Notes: generated by a model from the letters alone, not told the origin. DNA of 64,000 bases from Diphasiastrum complanatum (GCA_029204225.1 CM055097.1:61598640-61662639), one strand, 5' to 3'. Shown: positions 10,535 to 23,094, counted from the first letter of the stretch. Translations and numbers: made by a program.

Positions 10535-11420
10535 ATAACCCAAATAGACTCCAAAAATTTGAGTTTTGAGTCTCGAAAATTTTGTGTCTCCAAAAATTGA
10601 AACCTCGAAATGTACCTCGCAAATATCTCCAAAAATTTGTGTATTGAGTGTCCAAAAATTCATTCGAACCTCCACAAACTGAGCCTCGATTGGAGTCTTC
10701 ACAAATTTCGCCTCGAAAAGTACCTCAAAAATTGAGACACTGACCCTCGAAATACCTCGAAAAGTACCTCGAAATACTTCAAAAATTGAGACACTGACCC
10801 TCAAAAGTACCTCTAAATACCTCGAAAAGTACCTTAAAAATTGAGACACTGACCCTCAAAAGTACCTTGAAAAATTGACACTAAAAATATCTCGAAATAC
10901 TTTGAAAAATTGACACCGAAAATTTCTCAAAAATTGAGACACTATACCTCGAAAGTCTCCAAAAATTTGTCTTCACAATTGATAATGACCCTCGAATAGT
11001 TCCTCGAAAATGTCTAGACTCCAAAAATTTGAGTTTCGAGTCTCAAAAAAATTTTGTCTCCAAAAATTGAAACCTCAAAATGTACCTCGAAAATATCTCC
11101 AAAAATTCGTTCGAACCTCCACAAATTGAGTCTTGACAATTTGGACTCTCCAAAAATTTTCCCTCAAAAATATCTCAAAAATTGAGACAGTGACCCTCGA
11201 AATGTACCTCAAAAATACCTTTAAAAATTCGTGTCTTGCGTCTCCAAAAATTCGTCTCTCCGCAAATTGACAATGGCTCTCGAAATGTACCTCAGTCTCC
11301 AAAAATTGAGTCTCAAAAATTTGGAGACTCCAAAAATCCGAGTCTAATAAAATTCAAGTTTCGAGTCTCCACAAAATTTTGTCTCTCCATAATGTTTTGA
11401 GTCTCGAAGAAATACTCATG
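10535..11420 (-). repeat. Degenerate array, inverted orientation (copy A, right)
   Basis: Units are variants of CTCCAAAAATTTGAGTCTC and CCTCAAAAATTGAGACACTG, the reverse complement of the array at 8,807-9,425. Together they flank the inverted RNase H and LTR-like segment, so the two arrays face each other. Long minus-strand translations (SIFEVFRGTFRG) are repeat artefacts. Confidence 0.85.
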
Positions 11421-11424
11421 TAGA

Positions 11425-11925
11425 TTGAAGATTGTGAGAGCAGCCATGAAGCGTGGAAAAGACTAAAACAGAAGTACGAAATGAGGATTGTCACTTCGGT
11501 AATGCACCTGCACAATTAGTTGCAAGCTATGTGATGGGATGACAACCAATTGGATCAGCATGTTGAGAGGATCAAAACGATCTTCGCTCAACTTGTTGCA
11601 TCTGAACAGAAGCACCAGGTCACCAAAGCACCTTATGTACTTCATGAAATCTCTACTTGCGTTCTATCAGTTGCTGAGAATGCTCATTCTAAGCTTACCA
11701 GACATGACATTAAAGTGAGCTGTAGGTCTTGTTGTTGATGAGAGACTGATGAGAGACGAAGGAGAAGGAAGCAGTGACCAGGAGAAAGCTCTTTTTACAA
11801 AAGGAAAGAAAAAGAACAAAAATAAGCCCAGATTCGACAAGACAAACACCAAATTTTCGAACAGAGGCAATGACAACCAACATTCTTCTTCTTGTGATCA
11901 TTGTCACAAGCCGAGACACATAGCT
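11425..11925 (+). pseudogene. Ty1/copia gag fragment with zinc knuckle (copy A)
   Basis: Gag packages element RNA. The frame contains WDDNQLDQHVERIKTIFAQL, then VASEQKHQVTKAPYVLHEIS, a frame break, then MRDEGEGSSDQEKALF, a Lys-rich stretch and CDHCHKPRH, the first half of a CCHC zinc knuckle (CX2CX4HX4C). The knuckle is cut exactly where the X LTR (TGTGGAGG) begins, so the LTR sits within gag. Copy A has about 30 bp not present in copy B near 11,705-11,740. Confidence 0.75.
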
Positions 11926-12157
11926 TGTGGAGGCCTATGATTTCACATTATCCTATGAAATTGTTATATAATGTAAAATTTTGAATTTTTGTACATGTAA
12001 ATATGCTATAGAGCCTAAATTCACGTAAAGGCCTATTTGCATCTTGTAAATACATTGTGATTAAGAGTGCGCAACGTTGTAGAACGACACTTTGAAGAGT
12101 TATGTAGCTGTTCCCAATCAATACCCCAACAATTGGAGAGCGAAGCTGAGCCTGGTG
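11926..12157 (+). mobile_element. Left part of X-family LTR, cut by element Y (copy A)
   Basis: Starts TGTGGAGGCCTATGATTTC inside the gag zinc knuckle and matches 5,867-6,100. It stops at CCTGGTG where element Y begins. TGGTG at 12,153-12,157 is the left copy of element Y's target-site duplication. Confidence 0.85.
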
Positions 12158-13679
12158 TGTGAAGAATTGCCAAAAATTGGCAAATCTAGCTTGATCAAAA
12201 ACCATGTAGAATAGTGTAAATTGTGTACACAAGTGGGTCCCACACATGTGAGGCCATGATGCCACATGGGAAACCCATCCTAATGTAGGTTAGGTCAATT
12301 CAAGAGAGTTGGTCATGTCTATTTGGTGGTCATCCCTACTTTATAGGACCTACACCTAAGTTTAAGGTGAAAATTTGACCAACTAGCTACCTACCAAGCA
12401 TAAGTCTAGGAAATAGACTAGGGTTTCATTTTAGGTCAAGGAGAGTGAGTTAACTTCCTTATTACATGCTGGAAATCCACCTAACTTCAAGAAGGAAGTC
12501 GAATTTGCTATGTATTCCCTCCTTCCATAGTGAGAAAAAAGAAAATTTTTGGAGCTCATTGGCAATCTCAAGCTAGTTCACTATGTACATTGAGTTTTTG
12601 TGATCCAAATGAAACCAAATCAATTTCTAATTGTTTCTCAGGTTGAAGGCCGTACTACAGCCTGTAGTACACACGTGTGGGCTCGGATCTCAATGTTGAT
12701 CAATGCTTTTGATTGTTAATGCTTGTTGTTTGTCAAACTGCCAATCTAGATCAACTTTTTTGTGAGTAGTTTTTTGATAGATTGTTAAGCAAGCATCCAA
12801 TCACTCTTGTGGATATTTTGTAGATCCATTTATGGTCCTAAAGTACAGTACTTTCACATGGTATCAGAGCCAAGTACAAGAGCATAAGCCATTGATCTAA
12901 TGCAAATCCATTTTTAGCAAGTTTTGGTGCTACAAACTAGTATTGAGAGGGCAAGCTAGAATCTTGATTTTGGTGAGGAGATTTGATCCCAAACTTGGTA
13001 GGGGTCCAAATCCGTACTGTCCACATGTGTGGGCACCTCTGAACCTGAATTTAATGCATGGTATTCATTTGATCCAAAAAAATTCAATTTGTGAGCTATT
13101 GGTGTAATTTTTGGTGGAGATCCTAGGATAATCTACCAAGATCATTTGCCATTGATTAGATTTGAATTTGTTTCATGGAATCTAATTAATCTAGGCTGAG
13201 TTCAAGTCCTATTAAGGTTAAAAACAGGTCTTGAAAGTACACCAAAAAGGAAGAAAGAGATTAAGCCATTTTTTTGTCCAAAAATAGCCAAAATTGGCAA
13301 GATTTGATTGTAAGTACATTTCACATCATCTTATCTTCATTCCAACTTTGTGAGGGAGTGCTAGAACTGAGATTATAAGTCCATTTGTTGGATTAGAAAT
13401 CTAATTTGAGTGAAAAACTACAAGAGAGAGACCTTAGTGAGTTTCTAGAGACAATCAAATCCATTTCTTGGCAAGATTTGTTTGAAAGTAGTTTTTACTT
13501 CATCTTATCTTCATTCCAGCTTTGTGAGGGAGTGATAGAACTGTGATTATAAGTCCATTTGTTGGATTAGAAATCAAATTTGAGTGAAACACTGCAAGTG
13601 TGAGACCTTTGTGAGTTTCAAGTCAATCAAATCTATTTCTTGTTTGTAGAAGTCACTAGTAAGATGGGATCTGCTGGAA
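12158..13679 (+). mobile_element. Element Y, 5' part only (copy A)
   Basis: Holds the complete 5' LTR (12,158-12,858, 701 bp, TGTGAA...TTCACA), the tRNA-iMet PBS (12,859-12,871), the doubled leader and the first few codons of gag (MGSAGT). It then breaks into TA-rich sequence at the duplication junction. The 5' LTR keeps several bases that agree with the 3' LTR of copy B where the copy-B 5' LTR has changed (for example GAAGGCCGTACTACAGCC). Confidence 0.9.
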
Positions 13680-13800
13680 CATACATAAACATATATATAT
13701 ATAGATATACATACACACATATATATATACATATACATGTATATATATATATGTATATGTATATTATATATTTGTATATGTATATTTATATGTATATTGT
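13680..13800. repeat. TA/CA-rich microsatellite at duplication junction
   Basis: ATAT, ATAC and TGTATA repeats lie exactly between the truncated element Y gag of copy A and the start of copy B. The ORF-like translations here (IYIY) are low-complexity artefacts. Confidence 0.9.
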
Positions 13801-14060
13801 GTTAGATGCTCCCGTCCCCTACGTTTGGCATGAATTAAAATGCTTATATTAGTCAAGATAAGATTTTTTTTTTCATCTATAACCCATGAGAATAATATCT
13901 TCTTTGTTTTTCTGATATTCTTTAAAAAACTATTCATATTTGTCCAAACAATTACTTTAAAATGTGTGTTCATGTATATTTTCTTTTGTACAAGTAGATT
14001 TATCAAAAGCATTTCAGGAAAAAAAAATCAATTTGAAGTCTCTCTTTGTTAACCTAGTTC
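13799..14060 (-). repeat. Dispersed tandem-repeat monomer (copy B)
   Basis: Copy-B counterpart of 361-620, with the same relation to the 61.5-62.3 kb array and the same position directly after a TA-rich tract. It differs from copy A by several substitutions and 1-bp indels. Confidence 0.65.
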
Positions 14061-15310
14061 GATCGTAGTTCTATATAGATTTTTTTAATAATATATAATT
14101 TCAAAATCCGTCATATTGGATTAAAATCTAAATTTTGCTTTTTCCATGTTTACAGAACAAAGAATACTAAGAAATTCAAAATTTGAATTTTGTTTTCTCA
14201 AGTAGGAGATAAAGTTAAGTTAAATAGCTTGAAATTAAAAGCTTCTTATGGGAATTGCATTTTTTGGAGGGTTGACATAAAAAATGATTTTTCTTGGAGG
14301 GTGTGACATTAGTTTTATGATTGGAAAAGCTTCAAAATGCAAGTGTTAGAAATATCAAAGTAAATCAATAGACCAACTTGCTTATTTGACTTGTTTTGTA
14401 ATCCAATGTATCCACTAGTGTAATTGCACTCCTTTCTAGGCCTATGTTTTGAAGGCTATGCATACCTTCACATAAAATTGTTCTTGAAAAGAAATGGTTA
14501 TAAAGCTCTAGAAAGTCTTCAACTTGAAGTTTTGGAAAGAGTGTAGATTGGACTAGTACATAAGAATTTAGAAAAACAAACCAGATAGAATGAACTAGGT
14601 ATCTTTTACCGGCATGTAGTCGCTCATCGGATATCTAGTGTATGCACATATGAAAGAGAGTTAATTGATCATGAATCATCATAACAAAATTTGTGCCAAG
14701 AAGCCCAAGCATTGAAAGATCGGATGACCAAGAGTACAACCACATTCGTTTCATCTCTTATTTTGGACTTGCTTATGAAATTTTAATTAACTAAGGAAAT
14801 CATCATATTAATATACATTGCCAAAAACTACTAAACTTGTTTTATATTCATCAAAGAGCATCTACATCCATATGGCAAAGGGGTAGTAATCAAGCCAATG
14901 AATCTAAGTGACTTGACAAAGTGTGATTTGTTTATATCGGGGGAATGATTGTTGGTGAGCATTTCTCGACAAGCAGTTTCATGGCAAAGGGAGCATCTTT
15001 ACCACATGCTCGCCCTTCATCCCAGTCATAAAGTTGAAACTTTCATCCTTGCGGTGAGCAGTTTCACTACAACAGCGAGCATCTTCAGCACATACTCGCC
15101 TTTCATCCCAGTCATGTAGGGTTTAGAGTTTAGTATAAAAGCTTAAAACTCAAAGATAACTTTTGGCACAACTGGTTTACATGGTATGAAAATTTTTGAT
15201 GAAATTTGAAATTTCTAACCCTGTAGTGAAAGAAAAATGAGGCTTCATTGGTGTTATTCTTTTGAAAAATGTATTGATGACAATACTATTTTGGATCTTT
15301 AGAGCTGGAG
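14061..15310. other. AT-rich non-coding segment with imperfect repeat (copy B)
   Basis: Counterpart of 621-1,875, including the doubled GAGCATCTT/CTCGCC stretch (about 14,960-15,115) and the TATA-like GTATAAAAG. No gene was seen. Confidence 0.35.
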
Positions 15311-15649
15311 TGGGCAATTCAATCATACTAATGTGCTAAGTATGTGTCATTGTCTTGTTGGACTGAGCCTATATCTAGCAATCTATTTACAATCACCTCA
15401 AAGACTCCCATCGAAGCTTTCTATGGCTACAAATCAAGTCTAAGACACCTTCAAGTGTGTGGTTGTCTTTGCTATGTACACATTCTCTCTAATCTGAGAA
15501 AGAAACTTGGCCCTGTCAACTGTAGGAGTATCTTCATTGGATATTCAACATCACATAAAGCATATCAAATCTACGATGTAGAATCGAGCCGAATCTCAAT
15601 TAGTCGATATATTGTCTTCCTCGAAGACAAATCTTTTGACTTCAAATAG
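15311..15649 (+). pseudogene. Ty1/copia integrase C-terminal fragment (copy B)
   Basis: Same fragment as 1,876-2,220, but here the frame runs through the end of the domain (SSRISISRYIVFLEDKSFDF), so copy B keeps the state before the frameshift seen in copy A. The catalytic core is still absent. It is separated by about 10 bp and a stop from the linker and RT reading frame downstream. Confidence 0.8.
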
Positions 15650-15658
15650 AAGCAGCCA

Positions 15659-16480
15659 ATGCAAGAGTTAGTTTCAACGACTCTCATCACCATCAACAGG
15701 CCTCGACTTGTGAATGTTCCGACAAACATCAAAGATACCCTTGTCGCACAACAAGGAGAATCATCATCTCAGCAACCAACTATTGTTCGAAGATCTGTAC
15801 GACATCGACAAGAACATGATCATTTTACCCCTCAAACATTCATCAACAATGATGAACCTACTTCAGTAATAGAAGCATTGTCAAGTTTGAATAAAGACAA
15901 CTGGCATTTTGGCATGCATGCTGAGTACAATTCATTGATAAAGAACAAGACCTGTCATCTTGTCGAAGCTCCTGCAGATGCAAAGATCATCGACACCAAG
16001 TGGTTCTTCAAGCTAAAGCTCAATCCAGATGGTTTAACAGCCAAATCAAAAGCTCGTCTAGTCGTTAAACGTTACGAACAAACCTATGGATTGACTACAC
16101 TAAGACATGCAGTCCAGTCGTAAGACTTTAGTCAATTCGATCTTTTTCGCCTTCGCAGTTGTCGAAGATCTGGAAGTACACCATATGGATGTTTAGACAG
16201 CCTTTTTGAATGAGTATATACAAGAAGACATCTATATCTATCAACTTGAAGGCTATGTCCTTCAAGGCAAAGAACAAAAAGTATGTAAGCTGCATAAAGA
16301 TCTCTATGGGCTAAAGCAAGCTCCAAGGGCCTGGTTTGATAGAATCAATCAATTCTTGTTGCAGCATGACTTCATCCTAAACTCTACTGACTCTAATGTT
16401 TCTTTCAAACACTGAGGCTCAAGCTATGCATAATAGCTCTATACGTTAATGACTCACTGATCATCGACAATTCGAATCAG
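15659..16480 (+). pseudogene. Copia linker and RT, decayed (copy B)
   Basis: Linker and RT N-terminus as in copy A, with the same 1-bp frameshift, but the RT continues: HHMDV, a stop, TAFLNEYIQEDIYIYQLEGY, then VCKLHKDLYGLKQAPRAWFD and, in another frame, LYVNDSLIID. These are the copia H.MDVKTAFLNG, LYGLKQ(A/S)PR.W and YVDD blocks. The active-site motif reads YVND instead of YVDD, so one catalytic aspartate is replaced. With the stops and shifts, the copy is inactive. Confidence 0.85.
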
Positions 16481-16559
16481 TGACTTCATGAGACGAAGAC
16501 ACTTTTGTCAAAGTAATTCAAAATGACCGATTCAAGCCCTGTGCACTACCTTCTAAAAA

Positions 16560-16980
16560 TTGAGATAACCAGAGATAGAGCAAAGAGAAGTATTATGTTA
16601 AGTCAATAATGGATTCTATCTTTACCTATTTTGGTGAAGTTTTATTACATCCAGCTAGTTTCTTGAATTTTGACTTGTTTCTTGATTTCTTGCATTTCTC
16701 ATGTTAATTTGATGCTTAATGAATGGATTAGATATTTGTATGCTAAGATTGGCACATGAATATTTTGGTATCAGAGCCTTAGATCCTTTTCCCATCAGAT
16801 TTGGTGGTTTTTTAAAGTTTGGTAGAGATTCTTGTTTTAATGTTCTTGTTTTTTTTATTTCCAACATGTTCTGATTCAATTTTTGACCATTTAATCTTTA
16901 TTTTTTGTGTCATTTCTTGTTGTACATCAGTGGAATCTTACCAATGTACTCTACATGTATGGCATGGAAAACTGCAAGTC
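16560..16980 (+). other. LTR-end and primer-binding-site remnant inside RT (copy B)
   Basis: TGGTATCAGAGCC at 16,766-16,778 is the classical tRNA-iMet primer-binding site. It follows a sequence (ATTGGCACATGAATAT) that would be the end of an LTR. The PBS lies between RT fragments of a different copia copy, so one element inserted into or recombined with another. This block lies within the 841 bp deleted from copy A, and it is also present inverted at 7,4xx-7,8xx and 21,7xx-22,07x. Confidence 0.7.
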
Positions 16981-17144
16981 AATAGACTCGCTTATGGACC
17001 CATGATTCAAACCATCAAAAGATATGTGTCTGAAAACTGATGCAGAGAAGAAACAAATGTGCAAATACCCCAATCAGTCGATTAGTCGGATCGATCCTGT
17101 ATGCCATGGTTTGCACCAGAACTGATCTAGCATTTACATGAGGC
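16981..17144 (+). pseudogene. Copia RT C-terminal connection fragment (copy B)
   Basis: Same as 2,716-2,869. It encodes the SRLVGSI.YAMVCTRTDLAF-type block in broken frame. It marks the right end of the arm that is found inverted at 21,561-23,094. Confidence 0.65.
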
Positions 17145-18592
17145 ATGGACATTACAGGCAACCCGAAGATAAAAAGATCCTCAACTGCAAATGACTTTAT
17201 TAAAGAAAAGTCAAATCAGATGACACTGTCGGGACATTATAAAGCAAGACTTGTCGCCAAGGGCTACACGCAAAGGTATGGTGTCGATTACTTGGAAACC
17301 TACTCACCAATGGTGAAGATGACAAGCATTCGACTGCTCCTTGCATACTCAACACAATACAATATGGAAATTCACCAGATTGATGTGAAAACAACCTTTC
17401 TCCATGGACATCTAGAGAAATTTTTTTTCATGAAACAGCCTAAATGATTCAAAGACCCCGACAATCGACAATATGTTTGTTTCTAGTTGCAGCGATGCAT
17501 TTATGGTCTGAAGTACGCATCATGAGCTTGGTACAAGAAGCTCGACAACCTTCTGAAGTCTTTAGACTTCGTTCCTACACAGCTAGACTGTAATGTCTAT
17601 ATAAAGAAGGTAGGAAGAAGTTTCGTGATTCTAACTATTTTTGTAGATGACTCCCTGATGATAAGAAACTCTTTGATACTGATCAAGAAAATGAAGAGTC
17701 AGATATTTGCAAGTTATGAAATCATAGATATGGGAGAAGCAACAAAATTACTTAGGCTGGAGATCAGAAGAGATCAAATTACAGGAGTAATGCATCTGAG
17801 TTAATCAGAATACAGCGAAAAGGTGATAAAGCAGTATCGAATGTTGGACTGCAAGGAAAAAGCCACACCAATAATAGTTGGAGCCAGGCTGAAAAAATAG
17901 GACTGTCCGAATATTGATGAGGAGAGGTAGAAAATGGAAGATATACCATATCAAAATTTGATCGATAGTCTGATGTATCTCACGATTTGTACCAGACCCG
18001 ACTTGGCCTTCTCTATCTATGCATTGAGCAAATTCTCATCGAATCCTGGCATGGCACACTGGCAAATGGTGAAAAGAATTCTGCAATATTTGAAAGGCAC
18101 CCAAAGTATGGGATTGACCTACAAAACAGAAGAAGAAGAAAAAGGATTTGAACTGCAACACTACAATGTTGCAAGTTGGGCGAGCTGCAAAGACGACAAC
18201 AAGTCTATGACAGGAGATTGTTTGATAGTGTGCGGAGCAGCAATCAGCTGGACATGCAAGAAACAAACTTTGGTGGCTCAATCCTCATGCGAAATGAATA
18301 TGTCGCAACTTCAAAGATGGCGAACGAGGTAGTGTGGTTACAAATGATACTGGAGGCAATTGGAATTCAACAAAGAGAACCATGCACGATGATGATGGAT
18401 TCTCAAAGTGCCATATATCTGTCCCAAGATCCGGTCTTCCATTCAAAGACCAAACAAATACCTTTGAGGTACCATCGCATTCGAGACTTGATCTCAAAAG
18501 GAGAGCTTAAAGTCCAGTACATAGAATTAGGGGACATGGTTGCAGATTTGCTCACGAAGCATATTCTGTATTTTCGTCTTTTTGCTTACTAG
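17145..18592 (+). pseudogene. Ty1/copia RT-RNase H module (copy B)
   Basis: Copy-B version of 2,870-4,308. It is slightly better preserved: [20 protein letters not shown] is intact, and TRPDLAFSIYALSKFSSNPG and ILQYLKGTQ are in one frame. The same SSCE frameshift and several shared stops show that the element was already dead before the duplication. It is followed by a non-coding stretch and the coiled-coil ORF, which together precede an X-family LTR. Confidence 0.9.
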
Positions 18593-19061
18593 CATTAGAC
18601 TTCTTCTTATGTGTATTAAGTGTCATCTAGAAAGTATATAGTCGCATCGTGTAACTTCTAGATTAGAGTGATTACAACTGATCATGAATTACAAGAGTGG
18701 CAGATTAGCCACGACCTAGAGTGTATCTGCTGATGTCATGCTATCAGATCAGATATCTGTACTTCTGGGTACTTGCATGATCTTTCTAGTCCTTTTTGGA
18801 GCGTGAGGGCAGAAAAGAGCATTGCGACGGTTTTCATGCGCTTCGTGTCTTTTGACTTTCGCTTCGTCTGACTTTCTCATCCTGTACCACAAAAAATTCT
18901 CCTTTGCAAATTTTTCTCGTTCGTGTCTTTTCGTCAGGGTGTTCACGAACATTTTTGTTTTGTGTCTTTTGACTTTCGTGTTTGCGAATATTTTCGTCGG
19001 CAGAGGGCTAAAAGCTTGCAAAGCTTTGGTAATATAAACATTTTGTTTCTTCAACTCTCAG
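18593..19061 (+). other. Spacer between RNase H and coiled-coil ORF (copy B)
   Basis: Counterpart of 4,309-4,776 with a handful of substitutions. It has the same TTCG-rich composition and the same TTCTTCAACTCTCAG boundary before the coiled-coil reading frame. Confidence 0.4.
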
Positions 19062-20151
19062 ATGTAGACATCAAAGACAACCTCAACTGAACTTGTTGAA
19101 TCATCATCATCAACACAAAAGAACACAAGTTCAGTGAGAGGATCATCTCCTTCATCACAATACAAGCCGGTCTCTAGCAGCGAAAAAGTGCAAGAAACAG
19201 TCGAAGAAGACACTGAAGTTGCTGCTGAGCCTGAGCAAATGCAAGAAGATATTTAGCCTGAGATATCACAGGAAGAGGAGGAAGTTCCTGCCATCAATCT
19301 AGAACAGGATGACGACAATGTTGAATCACCAGTCCTGGATGAAGAACTTTACTCGAAGACCTTCGAGACGCTGCTAACAGACACCCAGGCTGCCATTCAA
19401 CACTTTGTCAATTTGGAAAAGGTCTCAAGGAAGTTCGAAAGCAAGTACAATTCTATACGAACAGACCTTATTCAAAAAGATGAAGAGCTGGAGGCATTAA
19501 AGTCTGAGTTGTTGCAGAAGAACGAAGAACTCAAAGAAGCTCAAGGGGAGCTGTCAAAGAAAAACACAACCCTAGAAGAAGCCCAAGGCAGGTTTGATGC
19601 CACAGTGGAAGCACTTGAGACAATGCAGAAATGATCAAATGAGTTTGAAAATAAAAATGCATTACTCAAACAACAGATCTAGTCCCTGCAAGCTTCTCTA
19701 TAGGAAGAAAGACATGCTCGGGCTAAACTACAAAGCACCAACAAGGAGCTAAAAGACAAGTTCAAGGAAGTGATTATCGACAAGGATAGCGCCAAAGCAA
19801 ATCAGAAGCAGCTGCAAGCCTGTTCTCCAATTGTAGAGTTTTACAAACATGCTAAAGAAATAATTTTTTTTATAAGAAACAGACTGAGGAAGCGATCGTA
19901 TGGCGAATAAGTGCCAAAGTAACGCTTGGAGCTTGTGTATTTCATGGAAGATACAGAATTGATCCAATGGCAAGAAGATTACATCCAGATACTACTTTCT
20001 CGCCACACAAGAGAAGATAATGGAATAGATCAATGAAGAAGCAAAGGCTAGAGCAAAAGCTATTTTCATCAAGAAATCAGCTTGCCAAAAAAGACAAAGA
20101 CGAATTTGAAGACAATGTTTGCGAGTCGCTGCACAGTTGAGGAAGGGGATA
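19062..20151 (+). pseudogene. Coiled-coil ORF upstream of LTR X (copy B)
   Basis: Same arrangement as 4,777-5,866: acidic N-terminal region, heptad coiled coil around 19,413-19,630, Lys-rich C-terminus. The TGA at the SSVR position of copy A reads GGA here, so copy B preserves the older state, but ATG-TAG at the start and the TAG after MQEDI are shared. A degraded relative is on the minus strand at 39,472-40,712. Confidence 0.65.
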
Positions 20152-21153
20152 TGTGGAGGCCTATGATTCCACATTATATTATGAAATTGTTATATAATGT
20201 AAAATTTTGAATTTTTGTACATGTAAATATGCTATAGAGCCTAAATGTAAATATGCAAAGGCCTATTTGCATATTGTAAATACATTGTAATTAAGAATGT
20301 GCAACGTTGTAGAGCGACACTCCGAAGAGTTACGTAGCCATTTCTAATTGGTACCCCAACGATTGGAGAGCGAAGCTGAGCCTGGTGTGTGCCTCTACAT
20401 GAGCGACACTCATAGCCATTGTAAACATGCACAGATTTGAGTATCAATAGAGATAAGCAAGCCAATTTCTATAAGCTTGAGCATTCCTTTCCTCTGCCAT
20501 CTCTTACAACATTAATTCTTATCAATTAAGTGAATACACTCTAAGATAATCTGTAACTGATTGTGATACTTGTCTATTTGCGCCACACACCTTTCATCTT
20601 TTACTGAATTTCAATTACTCTAACCTGGATTTTCAGGCGTCACCAGAGAGTGACAATTCTAATTGATGTGTGCAGGGAATTACTCGAAGCTGTTAAGCAT
20701 AACCATAAGTAAAACTTCTTTCAATTCTGAATGAGCTATGTGTTCAAATCACGAATTTTACTGATGTGCTGTACTTTTTGCTTCCTATGATAAGAACAAA
20801 TTCCTTGTGTTTGATTAAGAAGAATTATTAGCCAATATGATTTTGTTTTATGAACATATTTGCTAGTTGCTGTCTGATCTGATTGCTTAATGTTATCCTA
20901 AGAGCCTGAAAGATAAAGTGCCCTTTCAAATCACATATCTTGACCAAATTGTTTCATCGAAGGTGTTTCTGGACGCCAATTTACTCAATATCTTTGGATA
21001 ACTAGATATTTCGTTGTAGTATTCATTGTGAATATTACATATCACACTTCATTCACCTTCTGAGATTTTTCTCTCTCTTGGAGAACAATCAAACCTTTTA
21101 TACTACTTAATTCATTGATTTTGTAAAAATCTATAACGAATAGGCTACCACTA
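20152..21153 (+). mobile_element. LTR of family X (copy B)
   Basis: Copy-B counterpart of 5,867-6,868, with the same TGTGGAGGCC start after a GAGGAAGGGGATA tract and only a few substitutions. No TSD is visible because the right side is fused to inverted copia pol. Confidence 0.75.
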
Positions 21154-21560
21154 TCGATATCCCCCAATCTGCATCTGTGTATCCTTGAAGTATGTTGGTA
21201 GGTTGGCTACCTCCATAACAGATGCTAAGATGTTTGGTTTTCTGGATGTACTTCATGAATTCTGTGAGTGCTTTCCAATGGGTAGATCTGGATTTGATAG
21301 GAACTGGCTAGGTGAACTGATCGAATGTGCAATCTCGGGTCGAGTACAGATCATTGCATACATCAGTGAGCTAATGATGGAGTGAAGTAAATATTGCTTC
21401 ATTTCCATTTTTTTTGCTTCAGTTTGAGGGGATTGTTCCTTTGACAGCTTCAGTCCAGGGTCAAGTGGATTAGTGGTTTGAATGTATCTTAGTACTCCGA
21501 ATAGAGCTTTCTAGTGGAGTAGACCGGGATTTGACATCAATTGTGATAATGTGCTAGCTG
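21154..21560 (-). pseudogene. Copia RT connection fragments, inverted (copy B)
   Basis: Counterpart of 6,869-7,275 with the same doubled TRPDIA-type block and the same position between the X LTR and the inverted RT arm. Confidence 0.65.
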
Positions 21561-23094
21561 TAAATGCTAGATCAGTTCTGGTGCAGACCATGGCATACAT
21601 GATCGATCCGACTAATCGACTGATAGGGGTATTTGCACATCTGATCAGTTTTCGGACACACATCTTTTGATAGTTTGAATCATGGGTCCATAGGCAAGTC
21701 TATTGACTTGCAGTTTTCCATGCCATACATGTAGAGTACATTGGTTAGATTCCACTGATCTACAACAAGAAATGACACAAAAAATAAAGATTAAATGGTC
21801 AAAAATTGAATTAGAACTTGTTGGAAATCGAAAAAACAAAAAAACTAAAACAATAATCTCTACCAAACTTTAAAAAAACCACCAAATCTGATGGGAAAAG
21901 GAACTAAGGCTCTGATACAAAAATATTCATGTGCCAATCTTAGCATACAAACATCTAATCCATTCATTAAGCATCAAATTAACATGAAAAATGCAAGAAA
22001 TCAAGAAACTAGTCAAAATTCAAGAAACTAGCTAGATGTAATAAAACTTCACCAAAATAGGTAAAGATAGAATCCATTATTGACTTAACGTAACACCTCT
22101 CTTCGCTCTGTCTGTGGTTATCTCGATTTTCAGAACGTAGTGCACAGGGCTTGAATCGGTCATTTCGAATTCCTTCGACAAAAGTGTCTTCGTCTCATGA
22201 AGTAACTGATTCGAATTGCCGATGATCAGTGAGTCATCAACGTATAGAGCTATTATGCATAGCTTGAGCCTTTGTGTTTGAAATAAACATTAGAGTCAGC
22301 AGAGTTCAGGATGAAGTCATGCTGCAACAAGAATTGATTGATTCTATCAAACCAGGCCCTTGGAGCTTGCTTTAGCCCGTAGAGATCTTTATGCAGCTTA
22401 CATACTTTTTGTTCTTTGGCTTGAAGGATGTAGCCTTCAAGTTAATAGATGTAGATGTCTTCTTGTATATACTCATTCCGAAAGGCTGTCTAAACATCCA
22501 TCTGGTGTATGTCCAGATCTTCGATAGCTGCAAAGGCGAAAAAGAACGAATTGACTAAAGTCTTACGACTGGACTACATGTCTTAGTGTAGTCAATCCCA
22601 TAGGTTTGTTCGTAACGTTTGACGACTAGACGAGCTTTCCATTTGGCTGCCGAACCATCTGGATTAAGCTTTAGCTTGAAGAACCACTTGGTGTCGATGA
22701 TCTTTGCATCTGCAAGAGCTACGACAAGATGACAAGTCTTGTTCTTTATCAATGAATTCTACTCAACATGCATGCCAAAATGCCAGTTGTCTGTATTCAA
22801 AGTTGACAATGCTTCTAGTACTGAAGTAGGTTCATCATTGTTGATGAATGCTTGAGGGGTAAAATGATCAGGTTCTTGTCGATGTTGTACAGATCTTCGA
22901 ACAATAGTTGTTTGATGAGATGATGATTCTCCTTGCTATGCGACAAGGGTATCTTTGATGTTCGTCGGAACAGTCGCAAGTCGAGGCCTGTCGATGGTGA
23001 TGAGAGTCGTTGGAATGAACTCTTGCATTGGCTGCTTCTGTTTGAAGTCAAAGAATATGTCTTCGAGGAAGACAACATATCACCTAATTGAGAT
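21561..23094 (-). pseudogene. Inverted copia segment: linker, RT, LTR/PBS remnant (copy B)
   Basis: Copy-B counterpart of 7,276-8,806 and the inverted partner of 15,590-17,135. The minus-strand frame at 22,555-22,752 reads NKTCHLVVALADAKIIDTKW and onward through KARLVVKRYEQTYGIDYTKT to CSPVVRL without interruption, so this is the best-preserved copy of the RT N-terminus in the window. The inverted PBS is at 21,908-21,920. Confidence 0.8.

Larger units (their letters stand above)
361..13680 (+). repeat. Tandem duplication unit, copy A
   Basis: This block repeats nearly base for base at 13,800-27,905. The period is about 13,435 bp at the left and about 14,276-14,285 bp after an 841-bp deletion present only in copy A. 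It contains nested copia-type remnants, an X-family LTR, two low-complexity arrays and the first 1.5 kb of element Y. Copy A ends inside element Y gag, shortly after its ATG, where the sequence switches to a TA-rich tract. Only scattered single-base changes and short indels separate the copies. A falsely duplicated haplotype in the assembly cannot be excluded from sequence alone. Confidence 0.9.
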
